Positions 8,914-18,424 of a stretch of DNA of 64,000 nucleotides are shown one piece after another. The position numbers and the translations under genes are program-made. The notes beneath the pieces were generated by a model. That model was not told the origin of the DNA, made no database searches, and was given only the letters and a program-made list of their open reading frames with translations. The DNA is taken from the NCBI GenBank assembly GCA_016787645.1, contig JAEUUF010000026.1:1-64000 (forward strand). Reading direction: 5' to 3'. The stretch comes from Cyclobacteriaceae bacterium. GTDB lineage: Bacteria > Bacteroidota > Bacteroidia > Cytophagales > Cyclobacteriaceae. Every line of letters begins with the position of its first letter. Position 1 is the first letter of the stretch.

Positions 8914-10416
8914 CTAGTCCGGGTCTTCTCCAAACCAGCTTCGAATCGATTGTTTCAGGGAAGGGTCTTCCACCAAAGGCAGGTATTCATTGGTATGGAG
9001 GTCATACCGATACATTTTCTGCCATCTCCCGGGGTTTGTCGAGACTTCTTCGATGGCATCCAGGGTATAGTCAAGTTCCTTGCGCGTCATCACCGGGTGG
9101 AGTGACAACCGCACCCAGCCGGGTTTCTCGGACAGATCGCCGGAATCAATCATCGACGTGATGCGGTGCGAATACTCGGGATTGACATGCAGCAAGTAAT
9201 GCCCATAGGTGCCGGCACAGGAGCAGCCACCACGGACTTGAATCCCAAAGTGATCACTAAGCACGCGCACAATAAAATTATAATGAATCTTGTCTACGTA
9301 GAAGGAAATCACGCCCAACCGCTCCTTGACATTGGGGGCAAGGATATGCAGGCCGGGGACCTTGCTTAAGCGGGCAAAGGCGACCGGAAGCAATTCCGCT
9401 TCGCGTTCACGCATGCGCTGTGTACCCATTCGCTCCTTGAGGCGGATGGCCAGCGCGGCACGAATAGTCTGTAAAAAAGCCGGCGTGCCACCGTCTTCAC
9501 GCAACTCGATATCATCCAGGTAATGATGTTCTCCCCAGGGATTCGTCCATAGCACCGTGCCGCCGCCGGGCTGATCGGGTACTTTGTTGCTGTAAAGCTT
9601 CTTGTGGAAAATCAGCACACCCGGACTTCCTGGGCCGCCGAGAAATTTATGCGGCGAGAAATAGATGGCATCCAAAGCTTCTTCCGGATCGGCTGGGTGC
9701 ATGTTGATATCCGCATAGGGGGCTGACGCGGCGAAGTCGACGAAGCACAAACCTCCATGCTGATGCATGATCTTAGCCAACTGATGATAGGGCGTGAAAA
9801 TTCCCGTCACATTGCTGCAAGCGGTGAACGCGCCAATTTTGTTCTTACGGTCTTTGTATTTGGCCAGCTCGGCCTCGAGGCGACTCGGATCCACACACAT
9901 GTCATCGCCAGGAGGCACAATCACGACATCCGCTTCACACTCCAGCCAGGAAGTTTGGTTGGAGTGATGCTCCATGTGCGTGATGAAGATAACAGGCCGT
10001 TCAGAAGCAGGTGGTTGATAATAGGGTTTGATGCGTTCAGGAACGTGCAGGCCAAGCAAGCGCTGCAGCTTGGCAATAGCGGCAGTCATACCACTGCCCT
10101 GGGTGATGATAACATCATCCGGACCTGCATTGCAGTGATGCTTGATGATCCGCTGCGCTTCCTTATAGGCCAACGTCATCGCCTCGCCCGTGATGCTTGA
10201 CTCGGAATGCGTATTGCCCAGAAGGGGCCCAAACTTGCGGGTAAGGAGATCCTCGATGGGAGCGTACAGCCTTCCCGATGCAATCCAGTCCGCGTAGATC
10301 AGATGACGCCTTCCTGAGGGTCCATCAAAGGTGTAATCATGACCGATAATCTTTTCACCAATGTCCTTGAAAAAGGTTTCCAATTTGTTCTCGGTCTGAA
10401 GTGCGGAACCTGGCAT
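8914..10416 (-). CDS. Class V aminotransferase / cysteine desulfurase-like PLP enzyme
   Basis: This is a 500-residue cytoplasmic fold-type I PLP enzyme. The PLP lysine sits in YFSPHKFLGG (about Lys257). The PLP-phosphate and ring contacts THMEHHSN and FVDFAASAP are present. A cysteine-rich GGCSCAGTYGH segment (about 395-405) resembles the loop carrying the active cysteine of SufS/CsdA-type desulfurases. It is longer than SufS (about 400 residues) and has a C-terminal extension. There are no suf genes nearby, so a dedicated Fe-S role is not supported, and a catabolic lyase or aminotransferase is equally possible. It heads the leftward three-gene block with the M19-like protein and GH29. Confidence 0.8.
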   Translation of the reverse strand: MPGSALQTENKLETFFKDIGEKIIGHDYTFDGPSGRRHLIYADWIASGRLYAPIEDLLTRKFGPLLGNTHSESSITGEAMTLAYKEAQRIIKHHCNAGPDDVIITQGSGMTAAIAKLQRLLGLHVPERIKPYYQPPASERPVIFITHMEHHSNQTSWLECEADVVIVPPGDDMCVDPSRLEAELAKYKDRKNKIGAFTACSNVTGIFTPYHQLAKIMHQHGGLCFVDFAASAPYADINMHPADPEEALDAIYFSPHKFLGGPGSPGVLIFHKKLYSNKVPDQPGGGTVLWTNPWGEHHYLDDIELREDGGTPAFLQTIRAALAIRLKERMGTQRMREREAELLPVAFARLSKVPGLHILAPNVKERLGVISFYVDKIHYNFIVRVLSDHFGIQVRGGCSCAGTYGHYLLHVNPEYSHRITSMIDSGDLSEKPGWVRLSLHPVMTRKELDYTLDAIEEVSTNPGRWQKMYRYDLHTNEYLPLVEDPSLKQSIRSWFGEDPD

Positions 10417-10518
10417 AAGGGTGGATGAAGGTACAATGGATAGGGATCGAATTCCAGCCGCTAATCATTTTTTGCACCGTATTCCTTGTCATGCGGGCTA
10501 ATCATTAACTTGAATCCC

Positions 10519-11619
10519 ATGTACAGATTCAGATCCCTGCGGGTGTCGCTGGCCTGCATCCTTGCACTCATGGGAATGGCCAATTGCAGCGGGCCTCCGT
10601 CGAAGGGCATCAAGATCATCGCTTATTATAGCGCGGGTCCTAACAAGGTGGACGGGTTGCCGGTAGAGAAACTCGACCAGATCATCTACAGCTTCTGCCA
10701 TTTGCAAGGCAACCGACTTGCTGTCGACGATGCGGAGGACTCGCTTACAATCCGGAAACTGGTTGGGCTGAAGGCAAGGAATCCCAACCTCAAAGTGGTT
10801 CTCAGTCTGGGTGGCTGGGGTGGATGCGAGCCATGTTCCGATGTCTTTTCAACCGATTCAGCACGACAGGAGTTTGCCCAGTCGGCCCTGGAACTGAACA
10901 AATTGTATTCGACCGATGGACTGGATTTGGATTGGGAATACCCTGTAATAGAGGGTTTTCCAGGTCATCACTTCAAGTTAGATGATAAGACTAGTTTCAC
11001 TGAACTTATCAAAGCGCTCAGGCAAGTCATGGGCCCTGGGTACGAGATCAGCTTTGCGGCAGGTGGCTTTCAACGGTACCTCGAAGAGGCGATAGAATGG
11101 GACGAGGTAATGCCGCTCGTTAACCGGGTCAACATCATGAGCTACGACCTCGTGGGTGGCTATGCTACGGTTACCGGCCACCACACGCCGCTTTACAGCA
11201 CGCCACAGCAAAGGGAGTCCACGGACAATGCTGTCCAGTACCTGATCAAGATCGGGGTGCCCAGAGACAAGATGGTCATCGGCGGGGCATTCTATGCCCG
11301 AATCTGGGAACAGGTACCTGACATTAATAACGGACTCTATCAGCCTGGGGTCTTCAAGCAGTCGCTGGACTACCGGGACTGGGATGCAGGCTTCCAGGGC
11401 TTTGATGCGTACTGGGACGATGTGGCCAAGGCACCATACCGATATGACCATGCGCATCAACTCTACGCTACCTTTGACGATGAGCGCTCTATTGCCCTGA
11501 AGACACAATACGCCATCGATAAGAAGCTGGAAGGCATTATGTTCTGGGAACTGTCGCTCGACAAACCAAGCAAGGGTATGCTGGATGCGATCATTTCAGC
11601 CAAAGAAAAAGCGCAATGA
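10519..11619 (+). CDS. GH18 chitinase-like lipoprotein
   Basis: This 366-residue glycoside hydrolase of family 18 acts by substrate-assisted catalysis on chitin or other GlcNAc-containing glycans. I chose the ATG at 10519 because it gives an SPII-type leader ending MANC (Cys23 lipidated). An upstream in-frame start would only add a poor prefix. The motif DGLDLDWEYP gives the DxxDxDxE signature with catalytic Glu140. The SLGGWGG and MSYDLVGG strands of the barrel are also present. No chitin-binding module is attached. It overlaps the next gene's upstream region but not its chosen start. The lipoprotein signal places it on a membrane, probably surface-exposed. Confidence 0.88.
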   Translation: MYRFRSLRVSLACILALMGMANCSGPPSKGIKIIAYYSAGPNKVDGLPVEKLDQIIYSFCHLQGNRLAVDDAEDSLTIRKLVGLKARNPNLKVVLSLGGWGGCEPCSDVFSTDSARQEFAQSALELNKLYSTDGLDLDWEYPVIEGFPGHHFKLDDKTSFTELIKALRQVMGPGYEISFAAGGFQRYLEEAIEWDEVMPLVNRVNIMSYDLVGGYATVTGHHTPLYSTPQQRESTDNAVQYLIKIGVPRDKMVIGGAFYARIWEQVPDINNGLYQPGVFKQSLDYRDWDAGFQGFDAYWDDVAKAPYRYDHAHQLYATFDDERSIALKTQYAIDKKLEGIMFWELSLDKPSKGMLDAIISAKEKAQ

Positions 11620-11638
11620 TTATCTCAATGCAATTCTG

Positions 11639-12934
11639 ATGACTGGGAAGAAAAGAGTCTGTGTAATAGGAGCAGGTCCATCGGGAATCACCGCTGCCAA
11701 GAACCTGCTTGATCAATCAATGGAGGTGGTGATCTACGACTACGGCAAAGAAGTGGGAGGGAACTGGGTCTTCAGTGACGCCCCTTCGCACTCCAGCGTA
11801 TTCGAAACCACCCACATCATCAGTTCCAAGACACTGTCGCAGTACGATGATTTCCCGATGCCTCCGGATTATCCTGATTATCCTTCCCACCAACAGTTAG
11901 CTGCCTACTTCCAAAACTACGCCCGACATTTCAAGTTGTATGACCATATCGAGTTTGAAACACTCGTTGAGAAATGTGAACGGGATGCCGAAGGCAAATG
12001 GAAGGTGACCACCCGAAAGTCAGGTGTCACCAAGACGGAGTCTTTCGATGCCTTGGCCGTTTGCAACGGCCATCATTGGAAGCCGCGTTACCCTGAATAT
12101 CCCGGTGCATTAACCGGAACGATGATGCACTCCCACGACGTGAAACGATTTTCCGCGTTTGCGGGCAAGCGGGTCCTGGTGATTGGTGGCGGTAACTCTG
12201 CCTGCGATGTCGCGGTAGAATCCTGCCGTGTATCGGCCAGCACGGATATCAGCTGGCGAAGAGGGTACTGGGTGGTGCCGAAGTTCATTGGCGGAAAACC
12301 GAGCGATACGGTGGGAGGGTTGATGCAATACCTGCCGTCATTCATTTGGCGCAAGGCAACCGGCCTGATGATTAAAATGGTCCAGGGAAAAAATTCATCC
12401 TATGGTCTGCCGGAGCCTGAAGATGATTTTGGTTTTCATCATCCCACCTTGAACAGTGAATTATTTTACTTCATTCGGCATGGCAAGATCCGGCCTCGGC
12501 CCGATATAGAGCGATATGATGGAGCGAAGGTTCACTTCAAGGACGGCAGCATCGGTGAATACGATGTGGTGGTGGCGTGCACCGGCTATTACATCTCGCA
12601 TCCTTTCTTTGACCCGAAGTTCATAGACTATTCACACGGAGATGTGCCACTGTACTTGCGAATGCTGCATCCACAAATAAACAACTTGTACTTCATCGGA
12701 CTATTTCAACCGCTGGGCTGTATCTGGCCTGGTGCAGAGTTGCAGAGCAAGATTATGGCACGCGAACTGGCTGGCACCTGGAAACGTCCATCGAACCTGA
12801 TGGAAAAGGCCATGCACGAGGTTACACACCCTGACTTTAAACAAGTGAAAACTCCGAGGCATACGATAACAGTAAATTACCAGGCCTTTCGGCGTCGATT
12901 GCTGAAAGAATTAGATAATTCGGTGATTCGGTGA
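11639..12934 (+). CDS. Flavin-containing monooxygenase (FMO-like)
   Basis: This 431-residue cytoplasmic FAD/NADPH monooxygenase has the FAD Rossmann motif VIGAGPSGIT (residues 9-18) and a second Rossmann motif VIGGGNSACD (about 181-190) for NADPH. The FMO linker segments CNGHHWKPRYPEYPG and ACTGYY also match the family. The ATG at 11639 starts immediately before the FAD motif, and the longer upstream reading frame overlaps the GH18 gene. Substrates of this family are soft nucleophiles (N- or S-containing) or ketones; nothing in the context points to one. The last codons and the stop are made by an 8-base tandem repeat. Confidence 0.88.
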   Translation: MTGKKRVCVIGAGPSGITAAKNLLDQSMEVVIYDYGKEVGGNWVFSDAPSHSSVFETTHIISSKTLSQYDDFPMPPDYPDYPSHQQLAAYFQNYARHFKLYDHIEFETLVEKCERDAEGKWKVTTRKSGVTKTESFDALAVCNGHHWKPRYPEYPGALTGTMMHSHDVKRFSAFAGKRVLVIGGGNSACDVAVESCRVSASTDISWRRGYWVVPKFIGGKPSDTVGGLMQYLPSFIWRKATGLMIKMVQGKNSSYGLPEPEDDFGFHHPTLNSELFYFIRHGKIRPRPDIERYDGAKVHFKDGSIGEYDVVVACTGYYISHPFFDPKFIDYSHGDVPLYLRMLHPQINNLYFIGLFQPLGCIWPGAELQSKIMARELAGTWKRPSNLMEKAMHEVTHPDFKQVKTPRHTITVNYQAFRRRLLKELDNSVIR

Positions 12935-12941
12935 TTTGATG
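12918..12941. repeat. Three-copy octamer repeat across the FMO stop
   Basis: Two exact copies of attcggtg (12918-12925 and 12926-12933) and one diverged copy (atttgatg) form the last sense codons and the stop codon of the monooxygenase gene. The tract ends 11 bases before the convergent fucosidase gene. Confidence 0.7.
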
Positions 12942-12951
12942 ATGAGCGGTG

Positions 12952-14406
12952 TCATTTACCTCTACCGAGGGTCGCTTTAATCACCCAAACATGGTTTGAA
13001 ACTGCCTTTGCTGAGGCCGGGACTTTGACCTGTGTGCTTCCATCGACTGATTTCCAGGAAAGCGAGGAGTTGCTACCCAGCAGGGTAAGGCGAGTACCCT
13101 TGGGCAAATTCAATTTGGAGAGTGTCTGATGGCCATCGGGGAAATCGAAGAGGAAAATGTAAGTGACCTTGCCATCCTTGCTTTGCGTGAAGCGAACACC
13201 ATCACCCTCTTTGAAGACACTGTACCTGCGGGAACCATAGATGGCTTCGCCGTTTGTTTTCATCCATGCGCCGATCTCTTTGAGCCGCTCATAGGCTGTT
13301 GGATCAAATTCACCATCCGGGCCGGGACCAATATTGAGCAAATAGTTTCCGCCCTTGCTCACAATGTCAACAAGTTTCTCAATGAGTTCGTTAGCTGGTT
13401 TGTATTTGTCCTTGGGAACATAGCTCCAGCTATTCGCCATCGTCATGCATGTCTCCCATGGGTAGGGTAGTCCTTCATCGGGGATGTGTTGTTCGGGGGT
13501 AAGATAGTTCTGATGTTCGCCGGGAACCGCACGATCGACGACCAGGAGCTTGGGCTGCTTGGACCGCACTTCGCTCACTAATCTCGCCATATCGATGTCC
13601 TGGCTTTGGGGGTTGCGGAACCAGCGGCTGCCGTCGTAGACATCTACCAACTCGTTCTTTACTTCTTCGTCCGTCTTCTTTCGCACCCAGCCGCCATCCA
13701 ACCAGAGGATATCGATAGCTCCATAGTCGGAAACCAGTTCATCGATTTGGTGATGGGTGTAATCCACGAATTTCTTCCATTGGTCAGGGTGCTTGGCGAT
13801 GGAGTAGTTGCAGTTCCGATCGGTGGGCGGGAACTTCTTCCACCAGTAGTAATCGGAATGCCAGTCCGGTTTGGAGAAGTAGGCGCCAATCCAGAAGTTC
13901 TGCTTGCGGAAAGCATCGAAGACTTCTTTGGTAATGTTGCTGCGCGGGTTGCTGGCGAAGGGTGTGTTCGTGATCTTATAATCCGAATACTTGGTATCAA
14001 ACATGGCGAAGCCGTCATGGTGTTTGGTCGTGAAGACCATATACTTCATACCGGCCTCTTTGGCCGCGGCTGCCCAGCGTTCAGGGTTAAACTTGGTTGG
14101 GTTAAAAGTTTTGGGAAGCTCTTCGTATTTCCGAAGGTATTCGATGTAGCTATCCGCCACCCCCGGTTTCTGTCCACCTACGGCCCAACCCACATCTTCC
14201 GGACAGATACTCCAGCTCTCGACAACGCCCCACTGACTGTAGGCACCCCAGTGCATAAGCAGGCCAAACTTGAGGTCCTTCCATTCTTCCAGCCGTTGTT
14301 GGATGGCAGGGTTGGGGTCAGGGACGTATGTGTTTTCCTGGGCCATCAGATTGGCGCTGGAAAGAATGACGGAAATCGCGAGGAGCTGGTATTTTAGCTT
14401 CTTCAT
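12952..14406 (-). CDS. Exported alpha-L-fucosidase (GH29)
   Basis: This 484-residue GH29 retaining fucosidase has a signal peptide (MKKLKYQLLAISVIL, cleavage after MAQ). The ATG at 14406 is preferred because it starts directly at the signal peptide. The barrel motifs are LKFGLLMHWGAYS, FTTKHHDGFAMF and the nucleophile motif DILWLDGGW (Asp at about 237). The C-terminal beta domain contains LNIGPGPDG. It is divergent from the fucose operon that starts at 14606 and very probably supplies free L-fucose to it. It is clearly a different subtype from the 443-residue GH29 at 6394-7725 (longer loops, ESWSICPE insertion). Confidence 0.93.
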   Translation of the reverse strand: MKKLKYQLLAISVILSSANLMAQENTYVPDPNPAIQQRLEEWKDLKFGLLMHWGAYSQWGVVESWSICPEDVGWAVGGQKPGVADSYIEYLRKYEELPKTFNPTKFNPERWAAAAKEAGMKYMVFTTKHHDGFAMFDTKYSDYKITNTPFASNPRSNITKEVFDAFRKQNFWIGAYFSKPDWHSDYYWWKKFPPTDRNCNYSIAKHPDQWKKFVDYTHHQIDELVSDYGAIDILWLDGGWVRKKTDEEVKNELVDVYDGSRWFRNPQSQDIDMARLVSEVRSKQPKLLVVDRAVPGEHQNYLTPEQHIPDEGLPYPWETCMTMANSWSYVPKDKYKPANELIEKLVDIVSKGGNYLLNIGPGPDGEFDPTAYERLKEIGAWMKTNGEAIYGSRRYSVFKEGDGVRFTQSKDGKVTYIFLFDFPDGHQTLSKLNLPKGTRLTLLGSNSSLSWKSVDGSTQVKVPASAKAVSNHVWVIKATLGRGK

Positions 14407-14470
14407 ATTTTTAAATAGGACATTGAAGGTAAACAATTCGCTTTCTCAGCACCAGCACCTTCCACTAGTT

Positions 14471-14505
14471 ACCGTTTACTGTTCACTGTTCACCGTTCAC
14501 TGTTT
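14471..14505. repeat. Five-copy heptamer (ACYGTTY) in the fucosidase/fucose-operon divergent promoter region
   Basis: Five adjacent 7-mers, accgttt, actgttc, actgttc, accgttc and actgttt, lie between the divergent GH29 and fuconate dehydratase genes. An inverted pair CTCAGCA (14445-14451) / TGCTGAG (14512-14518) flanks the tract, so the region could fold into a long hairpin. This tract is unusual among those in the window because it sits in a promoter region rather than after a stop codon. No convincing promoter box was identified in this 199-base gap. Confidence 0.75.
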
Positions 14506-14605
14506 ACCCTCTGCTGAGGATCTCGCAAGAATTAAGCAAGAGCCGGAGTAAATCTTTAATCCAAAACCCGGAACTCTTTGTATCTTCTGGCGCCGATTCT
14601 CGCCC

Positions 14606-15922
14606 ATGCTTACCATCACATCTGCCGAAGTCAGAGACATTCGCTTTCCCACCAGTAAACACAAGCACGGCTCGGATGCCATGAACGTCGACCCAGACTA
14701 TTCAGCCGCGTACATCATTTTGCATACGGATCGACCTGGCCTGGAGGGGCATGGCCTCACGTTCACCATTGGCCGGGGAAACGAAATTTGTTGCGCAGCC
14801 ATTCAGGCACTTACACACCATATCATTGGCAAGTCACTCCAATCGATCACTTCCGATTGGCGAGGCTTCTGGCGCCTACTGACCACCGATAGCCAAATCA
14901 GGTGGCTCGGACCTGAGAAAGGGGTGGTACACCTTGCTACCGGCGCCCTGGTCAACGCGGTGTGGGACCTGCAGGCAAAAGTCGCAGGTAAGCCACTCTG
15001 GAAACTCATTGCTGACATGTCACCCGAAGAACTGGTCAGTTGCCTGGACTTCAGTTATGTGACGGATGTGCTTACGCCAACCGAAGCCATTCAACTGCTC
15101 AAAGCCCAACAACCAGGAAAAGAATCGCGGCTGAATCACCTGCTTGATCACGGATATCCAGGCTACACTACTTCAGCAGGCTGGTTGGGCTATAGCGACG
15201 ACCAGATTCGCAGCCTTTGCAGGCAGGCGAGGAAAGAAGGATGGACACACGTTAAAATGAAAGTGGGCAGTGACCTTGCCGACGACATGCGAAGAGCGAA
15301 GATCATCCGGGAGGAAATTGGTGATGATATGTTCCTGATGATGGATGCCAACCAAAAGTGGGATGTGGGCCAGGCCATAGCGAACATGAAGTCACTGGCT
15401 GCCTTTAACCCCTGGTGGATTGAGGAGCCCACGAGCCCCGACGATATCCTGGGTCACGCCGCGATTGCCAAAGCGGTTCATCCCATCAAAGTGGCCACCG
15501 GTGAGCATTGTCAGAACCGGGTCATCTTCAAACAGCTGATGCAAGCAAACGCCTTTGGCATTTGCCAGATCGACAGTTGCCGGGTAGGCGGTGTGAACGA
15601 GAACCTGGTCATTCTACTCCTGGCCGCCAAGTTCAACATCCCCGTCTGTCCACATGCTGGCGGTGTGGGGCTTTGCGAATATGTGCAGCACCTGTCGATG
15701 ATCGATTACCTCTGCATCAGCGGCAGCATGGATGGCCGGGTGATCGAGTATGTAGATCACTTGCACGAGCACTTCATCGAACCCGTGATGATTCGCAGAG
15801 GCCGATATATGCCACCGGTCCGCCCGGGTTACAGTATTGAAATGAAAAAGGAATCCATGGAAGAATATGCCTTTCCCGATGGCCCCGTTTGGCGGGAAGA
15901 GTTAAAGAATACCAAACCATGA
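14606..15922 (+). CDS. fucD: L-fuconate dehydratase (enolase superfamily)
   Basis: This is a 438-residue cytoplasmic Mg2+-dependent dehydratase that converts L-fuconate to 2-keto-3-deoxy-L-fuconate. All enolase-superfamily catalytic positions are visible: the KMK motif (Lys217/Lys219), metal ligands Asp247 (MMDANQ), Glu274 (WIEEPTSPDD) and Glu300 (ATGEH), and the general base His350 (VCPHAGGVGLCE). The length and motifs match the characterised Xanthomonas FucD type (family knowledge). It is the first gene of the operon 14606-21990, and its stop overlaps the next start by 4 bases (ATGA). The pathway context makes the fuconate assignment strong. Confidence 0.93.
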   Translation: MLTITSAEVRDIRFPTSKHKHGSDAMNVDPDYSAAYIILHTDRPGLEGHGLTFTIGRGNEICCAAIQALTHHIIGKSLQSITSDWRGFWRLLTTDSQIRWLGPEKGVVHLATGALVNAVWDLQAKVAGKPLWKLIADMSPEELVSCLDFSYVTDVLTPTEAIQLLKAQQPGKESRLNHLLDHGYPGYTTSAGWLGYSDDQIRSLCRQARKEGWTHVKMKVGSDLADDMRRAKIIREEIGDDMFLMMDANQKWDVGQAIANMKSLAAFNPWWIEEPTSPDDILGHAAIAKAVHPIKVATGEHCQNRVIFKQLMQANAFGICQIDSCRVGGVNENLVILLLAAKFNIPVCPHAGGVGLCEYVQHLSMIDYLCISGSMDGRVIEYVDHLHEHFIEPVMIRRGRYMPPVRPGYSIEMKKESMEEYAFPDGPVWREELKNTKP

Positions 15923-16683
15923 CATCACTCAAAGGAAAAAACAGTATTGTCACCGGTGGCGCCAGCGGCATTGGCCTGGCCATCGCGCGAAAGTTTGCCG
16001 CCGCCGGAGCTGACGTGGTCATTTTGGATATTAACCCGGACAGCGGTAAGGAAGTAGCCAGCTTGATGAGTAAAGAAGGACACTCAGTGAAGTTTGTTCC
16101 TTGCAATGTTTCGGACTATAGTAGTGTGGTCAGTGCTGTGGCTCACGTCAGTCATCCGGACATCCTCGTGAATAATGCGGGTGTGGCTCATGTGGGCAAT
16201 GTGGAACAGACAACCGCTGAGGATCTGGATCGACTTTACCAAATCAATGTGAAGGGAGTTTATCACTGCACGAAGGCTGTCATTGGCCAGATGGTCAAGC
16301 AAGGCGGCGGAGTTATTCTCAACATGGCGTCTGTGGCTGCCGTTGTCGGAATTCCGGACCGTTTTGCCTACAGCATGACCAAGGGAGCAGTACTTAGTAT
16401 GACCTTGTCAATCGCCAGGGATTACATCGACAAGAAGATCCGATGCAATGCGATTTCTCCTGCCCGGGTTCATACACCGTTTGTGGATGGGTTCCTCACG
16501 AAGAACTACCCGGGCAAGGAGAAAGAGATGTACGACAAGCTGGCGGCTTCTCAGCCCATCGGACGTATGGGAACTCCGGAAGAAGTGGCTGCGATGGCGT
16601 TATATCTTTGTTCCGATGAAGCCTCGTTCCTCACCGGTTGCAATTACTCCATCGACGGCGGCTTCATTGGACTGAAAATGTAA
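15919..16683 (+). CDS. SDR dehydrogenase, probable 2-keto-3-deoxy-L-fuconate dehydrogenase
   Basis: This 254-residue short-chain dehydrogenase probably oxidises 2-keto-3-deoxy-L-fuconate to 2,4-diketo-3-deoxy-L-fuconate with NAD+. The cofactor motif TGGASGIG, the NNAG motif and the catalytic Tyr151-x-x-x-Lys155 (AYSMTKGA) are intact. An acidic residue after the second strand (DINP) suggests NAD+ preference. The ATG at 15919 overlaps the fucD stop, indicating translational coupling. The C-terminal segment (IRCNAISPARVHTP, GRMGTPEEVA, IDGGF) resembles the BDH2-like group that contains the known Xanthomonas enzyme. The second SDR (18838-19617) is the better candidate for the first oxidation step. 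Confidence 0.85.
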   Translation: MTSLKGKNSIVTGGASGIGLAIARKFAAAGADVVILDINPDSGKEVASLMSKEGHSVKFVPCNVSDYSSVVSAVAHVSHPDILVNNAGVAHVGNVEQTTAEDLDRLYQINVKGVYHCTKAVIGQMVKQGGGVILNMASVAAVVGIPDRFAYSMTKGAVLSMTLSIARDYIDKKIRCNAISPARVHTPFVDGFLTKNYPGKEKEMYDKLAASQPIGRMGTPEEVAAMALYLCSDEASFLTGCNYSIDGGFIGLKM

Positions 16684-16687
16684 GCAC

Positions 16688-17542
16688 ATGAAACTGATTC
16701 GCTTTGGAATGCCCGGGGCCGAAAAGCCGGGGATCCGCACAGAAGCAGGAATTCTCTTGGACTGCAGCACATTTGGCGAAGATTGGAATGAGTCCTTCTT
16801 CGGAACCAATGGGCTGGACCGGCTACGTCAATGGCTGACTGTCAACCAATCCAAATGCCCAACGGTTAAAAGCGAGACCCGTCTGGGTCCACCCATCGGA
16901 CGGCCTTCCAAGATCATCTGTGTAGGTCTCAATTACTCTTTACATGCCAGGGAATCAGGGATGGAAGTACCTCCACAACCGGTGATCTTCATGAAAGCCA
17001 CCTCATCGTTGGTAGGACCTAACGACCATATTGTCATTCCGCGCAACTCTATCAAGACGGATTGGGAAGTAGAACTGGCCGTCGTAATTGGTAAGCGTGC
17101 GCTGTATGTGGACGAGAACCATGCGATGGAGTACGTGGCCGGTTACGTGTTGCACAACGATGTAAGTGAGCGCGATTTTCAACTCAATCACGGAGGACAA
17201 TGGGTAAAAGGGAAAAGCTGCGACACGTTCGCGCCCCTCGGGCCTTGGCTGGCGACGACCGATGAGATTCCTGATCCACACCAGCTAAGACTTTGGCTCA
17301 GTGTTAACGGTGAGAAGATGCAAGACAGCAATACCTCTGATCTTGTTCATGGTATCCCGAAGCTGGTCAGTTACATCAGCCAATATATGAGCTTACTGCC
17401 CGGTGATGTTATTTCAACAGGAACACCCGCGGGAGTGGGGATGGGGTTGAAGCCGCCACATTACTTGAAACCCGGCGATGTGGTTGAATTAGGCATTGAT
17501 GGGCTGGGCACTTCGAGGCAGGAAGTACGTGCGTACGCTTAA
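16688..17542 (+). CDS. Fumarylacetoacetate hydrolase family: 2,4-diketo-3-deoxy-L-fuconate hydrolase
   Basis: This 284-residue FAH-superfamily C-C hydrolase is expected to cleave 2,4-diketo-3-deoxy-L-fuconate to pyruvate and L-lactate. Family features are visible: a small N-terminal domain, then the catalytic fold starting KIICVGLNYSLHA, metal-site segments DWEVELAVVIGK and NDVSERDFQ, and the closing GDVISTGTPAGVG. It starts 4 bases after the preceding SDR gene. The family also contains fumarylpyruvate and oxalate-type hydrolases, so the substrate is taken from the operon rather than from the sequence alone. Confidence 0.88.
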   Translation: MKLIRFGMPGAEKPGIRTEAGILLDCSTFGEDWNESFFGTNGLDRLRQWLTVNQSKCPTVKSETRLGPPIGRPSKIICVGLNYSLHARESGMEVPPQPVIFMKATSSLVGPNDHIVIPRNSIKTDWEVELAVVIGKRALYVDENHAMEYVAGYVLHNDVSERDFQLNHGGQWVKGKSCDTFAPLGPWLATTDEIPDPHQLRLWLSVNGEKMQDSNTSDLVHGIPKLVSYISQYMSLLPGDVISTGTPAGVGMGLKPPHYLKPGDVVELGIDGLGTSRQEVRAYA

Positions 17543-17555
17543 AGCTGAACCGTAA

Positions 17556-18386
17556 TTGAGAATCGACGCCCACCAGCACTTCTGGAAGTTCGACCCGGTC
17601 CGTGATGCATGGATCGATGAGACTATGCAAGTGATCCGACATGATTTTCTGCCGCAGGACCTCGAGCCTTTGCTGAGCCGAAACAGGATCGAAGGGTGTG
17701 TAGCTGTGCAAGCAGATCAATCCGAGCAGGAGACCTTGTTCCTCCTGGAGTTGGCTTCGCAACATGCCTTTATCAAAAAGGTAGTTGGATGGATTGATTT
17801 GACCGCTGAGAACCTCGAAGAAAAACTCGACGTGTTAGGAGAGCACGATCGCCTCGCCGGCTTTCGCCACATCCTCCAGGCAGAGCCACCTGAAAAAATG
17901 GAGCAGCCTGCTTTTCGGCGGGGCATTGCGGAGCTCGCATCACGTGGATTCACCTACGATATTCTTATCTTCCCCGAGCACCTCGAGGCGGCGACATCAC
18001 TGGTTGATGCTTTTCCAAAGCAGCTATTTGTTATCGACCACCTCGCCAAGCCCAGGATTCGCGAAAAACTTTTGGACCCATGGAGGAAACAGATGCAGGA
18101 TATCGCCCGGCGCCCCAATGTCTTCTGCAAGCTCTCCGGTATGGTGACCGAAGCAGATCTCCGACATTGGAAACCGGAGGATCTGCGTCCCTATATGGAA
18201 GTGGTATTGGAAGCGTTTGGTCCTTCACGGGTCATGTACGGATCCGATTGGCCCGTGTGCCTGCTGGCCGCAGATTACGGTCAGGTGTTGCATTCCGTTG
18301 AACAGTACATCGTGACGTTGAGTCGTGCCGAGCAGCAACAGATCATGGGCACCACGGCAATGAGATTCTACAAAATCACAAATTGA
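17556..18386 (+). CDS. Amidohydrolase-superfamily L-fucono-lactonase
   Basis: This is a 276-residue TIM-barrel hydrolase of the amidohydrolase/COG3618 group. It is expected to open L-fucono-1,5-lactone to L-fuconate. The metal- and substrate-site motif DAHQHFW is at residues 4-10 and forces the start. No ATG lies at this point, so translation must begin at the TTG at 17556, 13 bases after the previous stop. The C-terminal MYGSDWPVC motif carries the conserved Asp. Lys, His and Glu-rich barrel segments (IDHLAKP, CKLSGMVTE) are intact. It is downstream of the hydrolase in the same operon. Confidence 0.9.
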   Translation: MRIDAHQHFWKFDPVRDAWIDETMQVIRHDFLPQDLEPLLSRNRIEGCVAVQADQSEQETLFLLELASQHAFIKKVVGWIDLTAENLEEKLDVLGEHDRLAGFRHILQAEPPEKMEQPAFRRGIAELASRGFTYDILIFPEHLEAATSLVDAFPKQLFVIDHLAKPRIREKLLDPWRKQMQDIARRPNVFCKLSGMVTEADLRHWKPEDLRPYMEVVLEAFGPSRVMYGSDWPVCLLAADYGQVLHSVEQYIVTLSRAEQQQIMGTTAMRFYKITN

Positions 18387-18424
18387 GTTAGCTTTATGTA
18401 CGGCCTCTAACCTCGGTAACCCAT

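Noticed and set aside
13606..14397. Long open frame on the plus strand opposite the second fucosidase (263 codons)
   Set aside because: It lies wholly antisense to a gene with catalytic motifs and a signal peptide, and has no recognisable domain. It is a shadow of the GH29 codon bias.
14471..14505. Heptamer tract considered as a CRISPR array
   Set aside because: Units are 7 bases, degenerate and without spacers; no cas genes are present.
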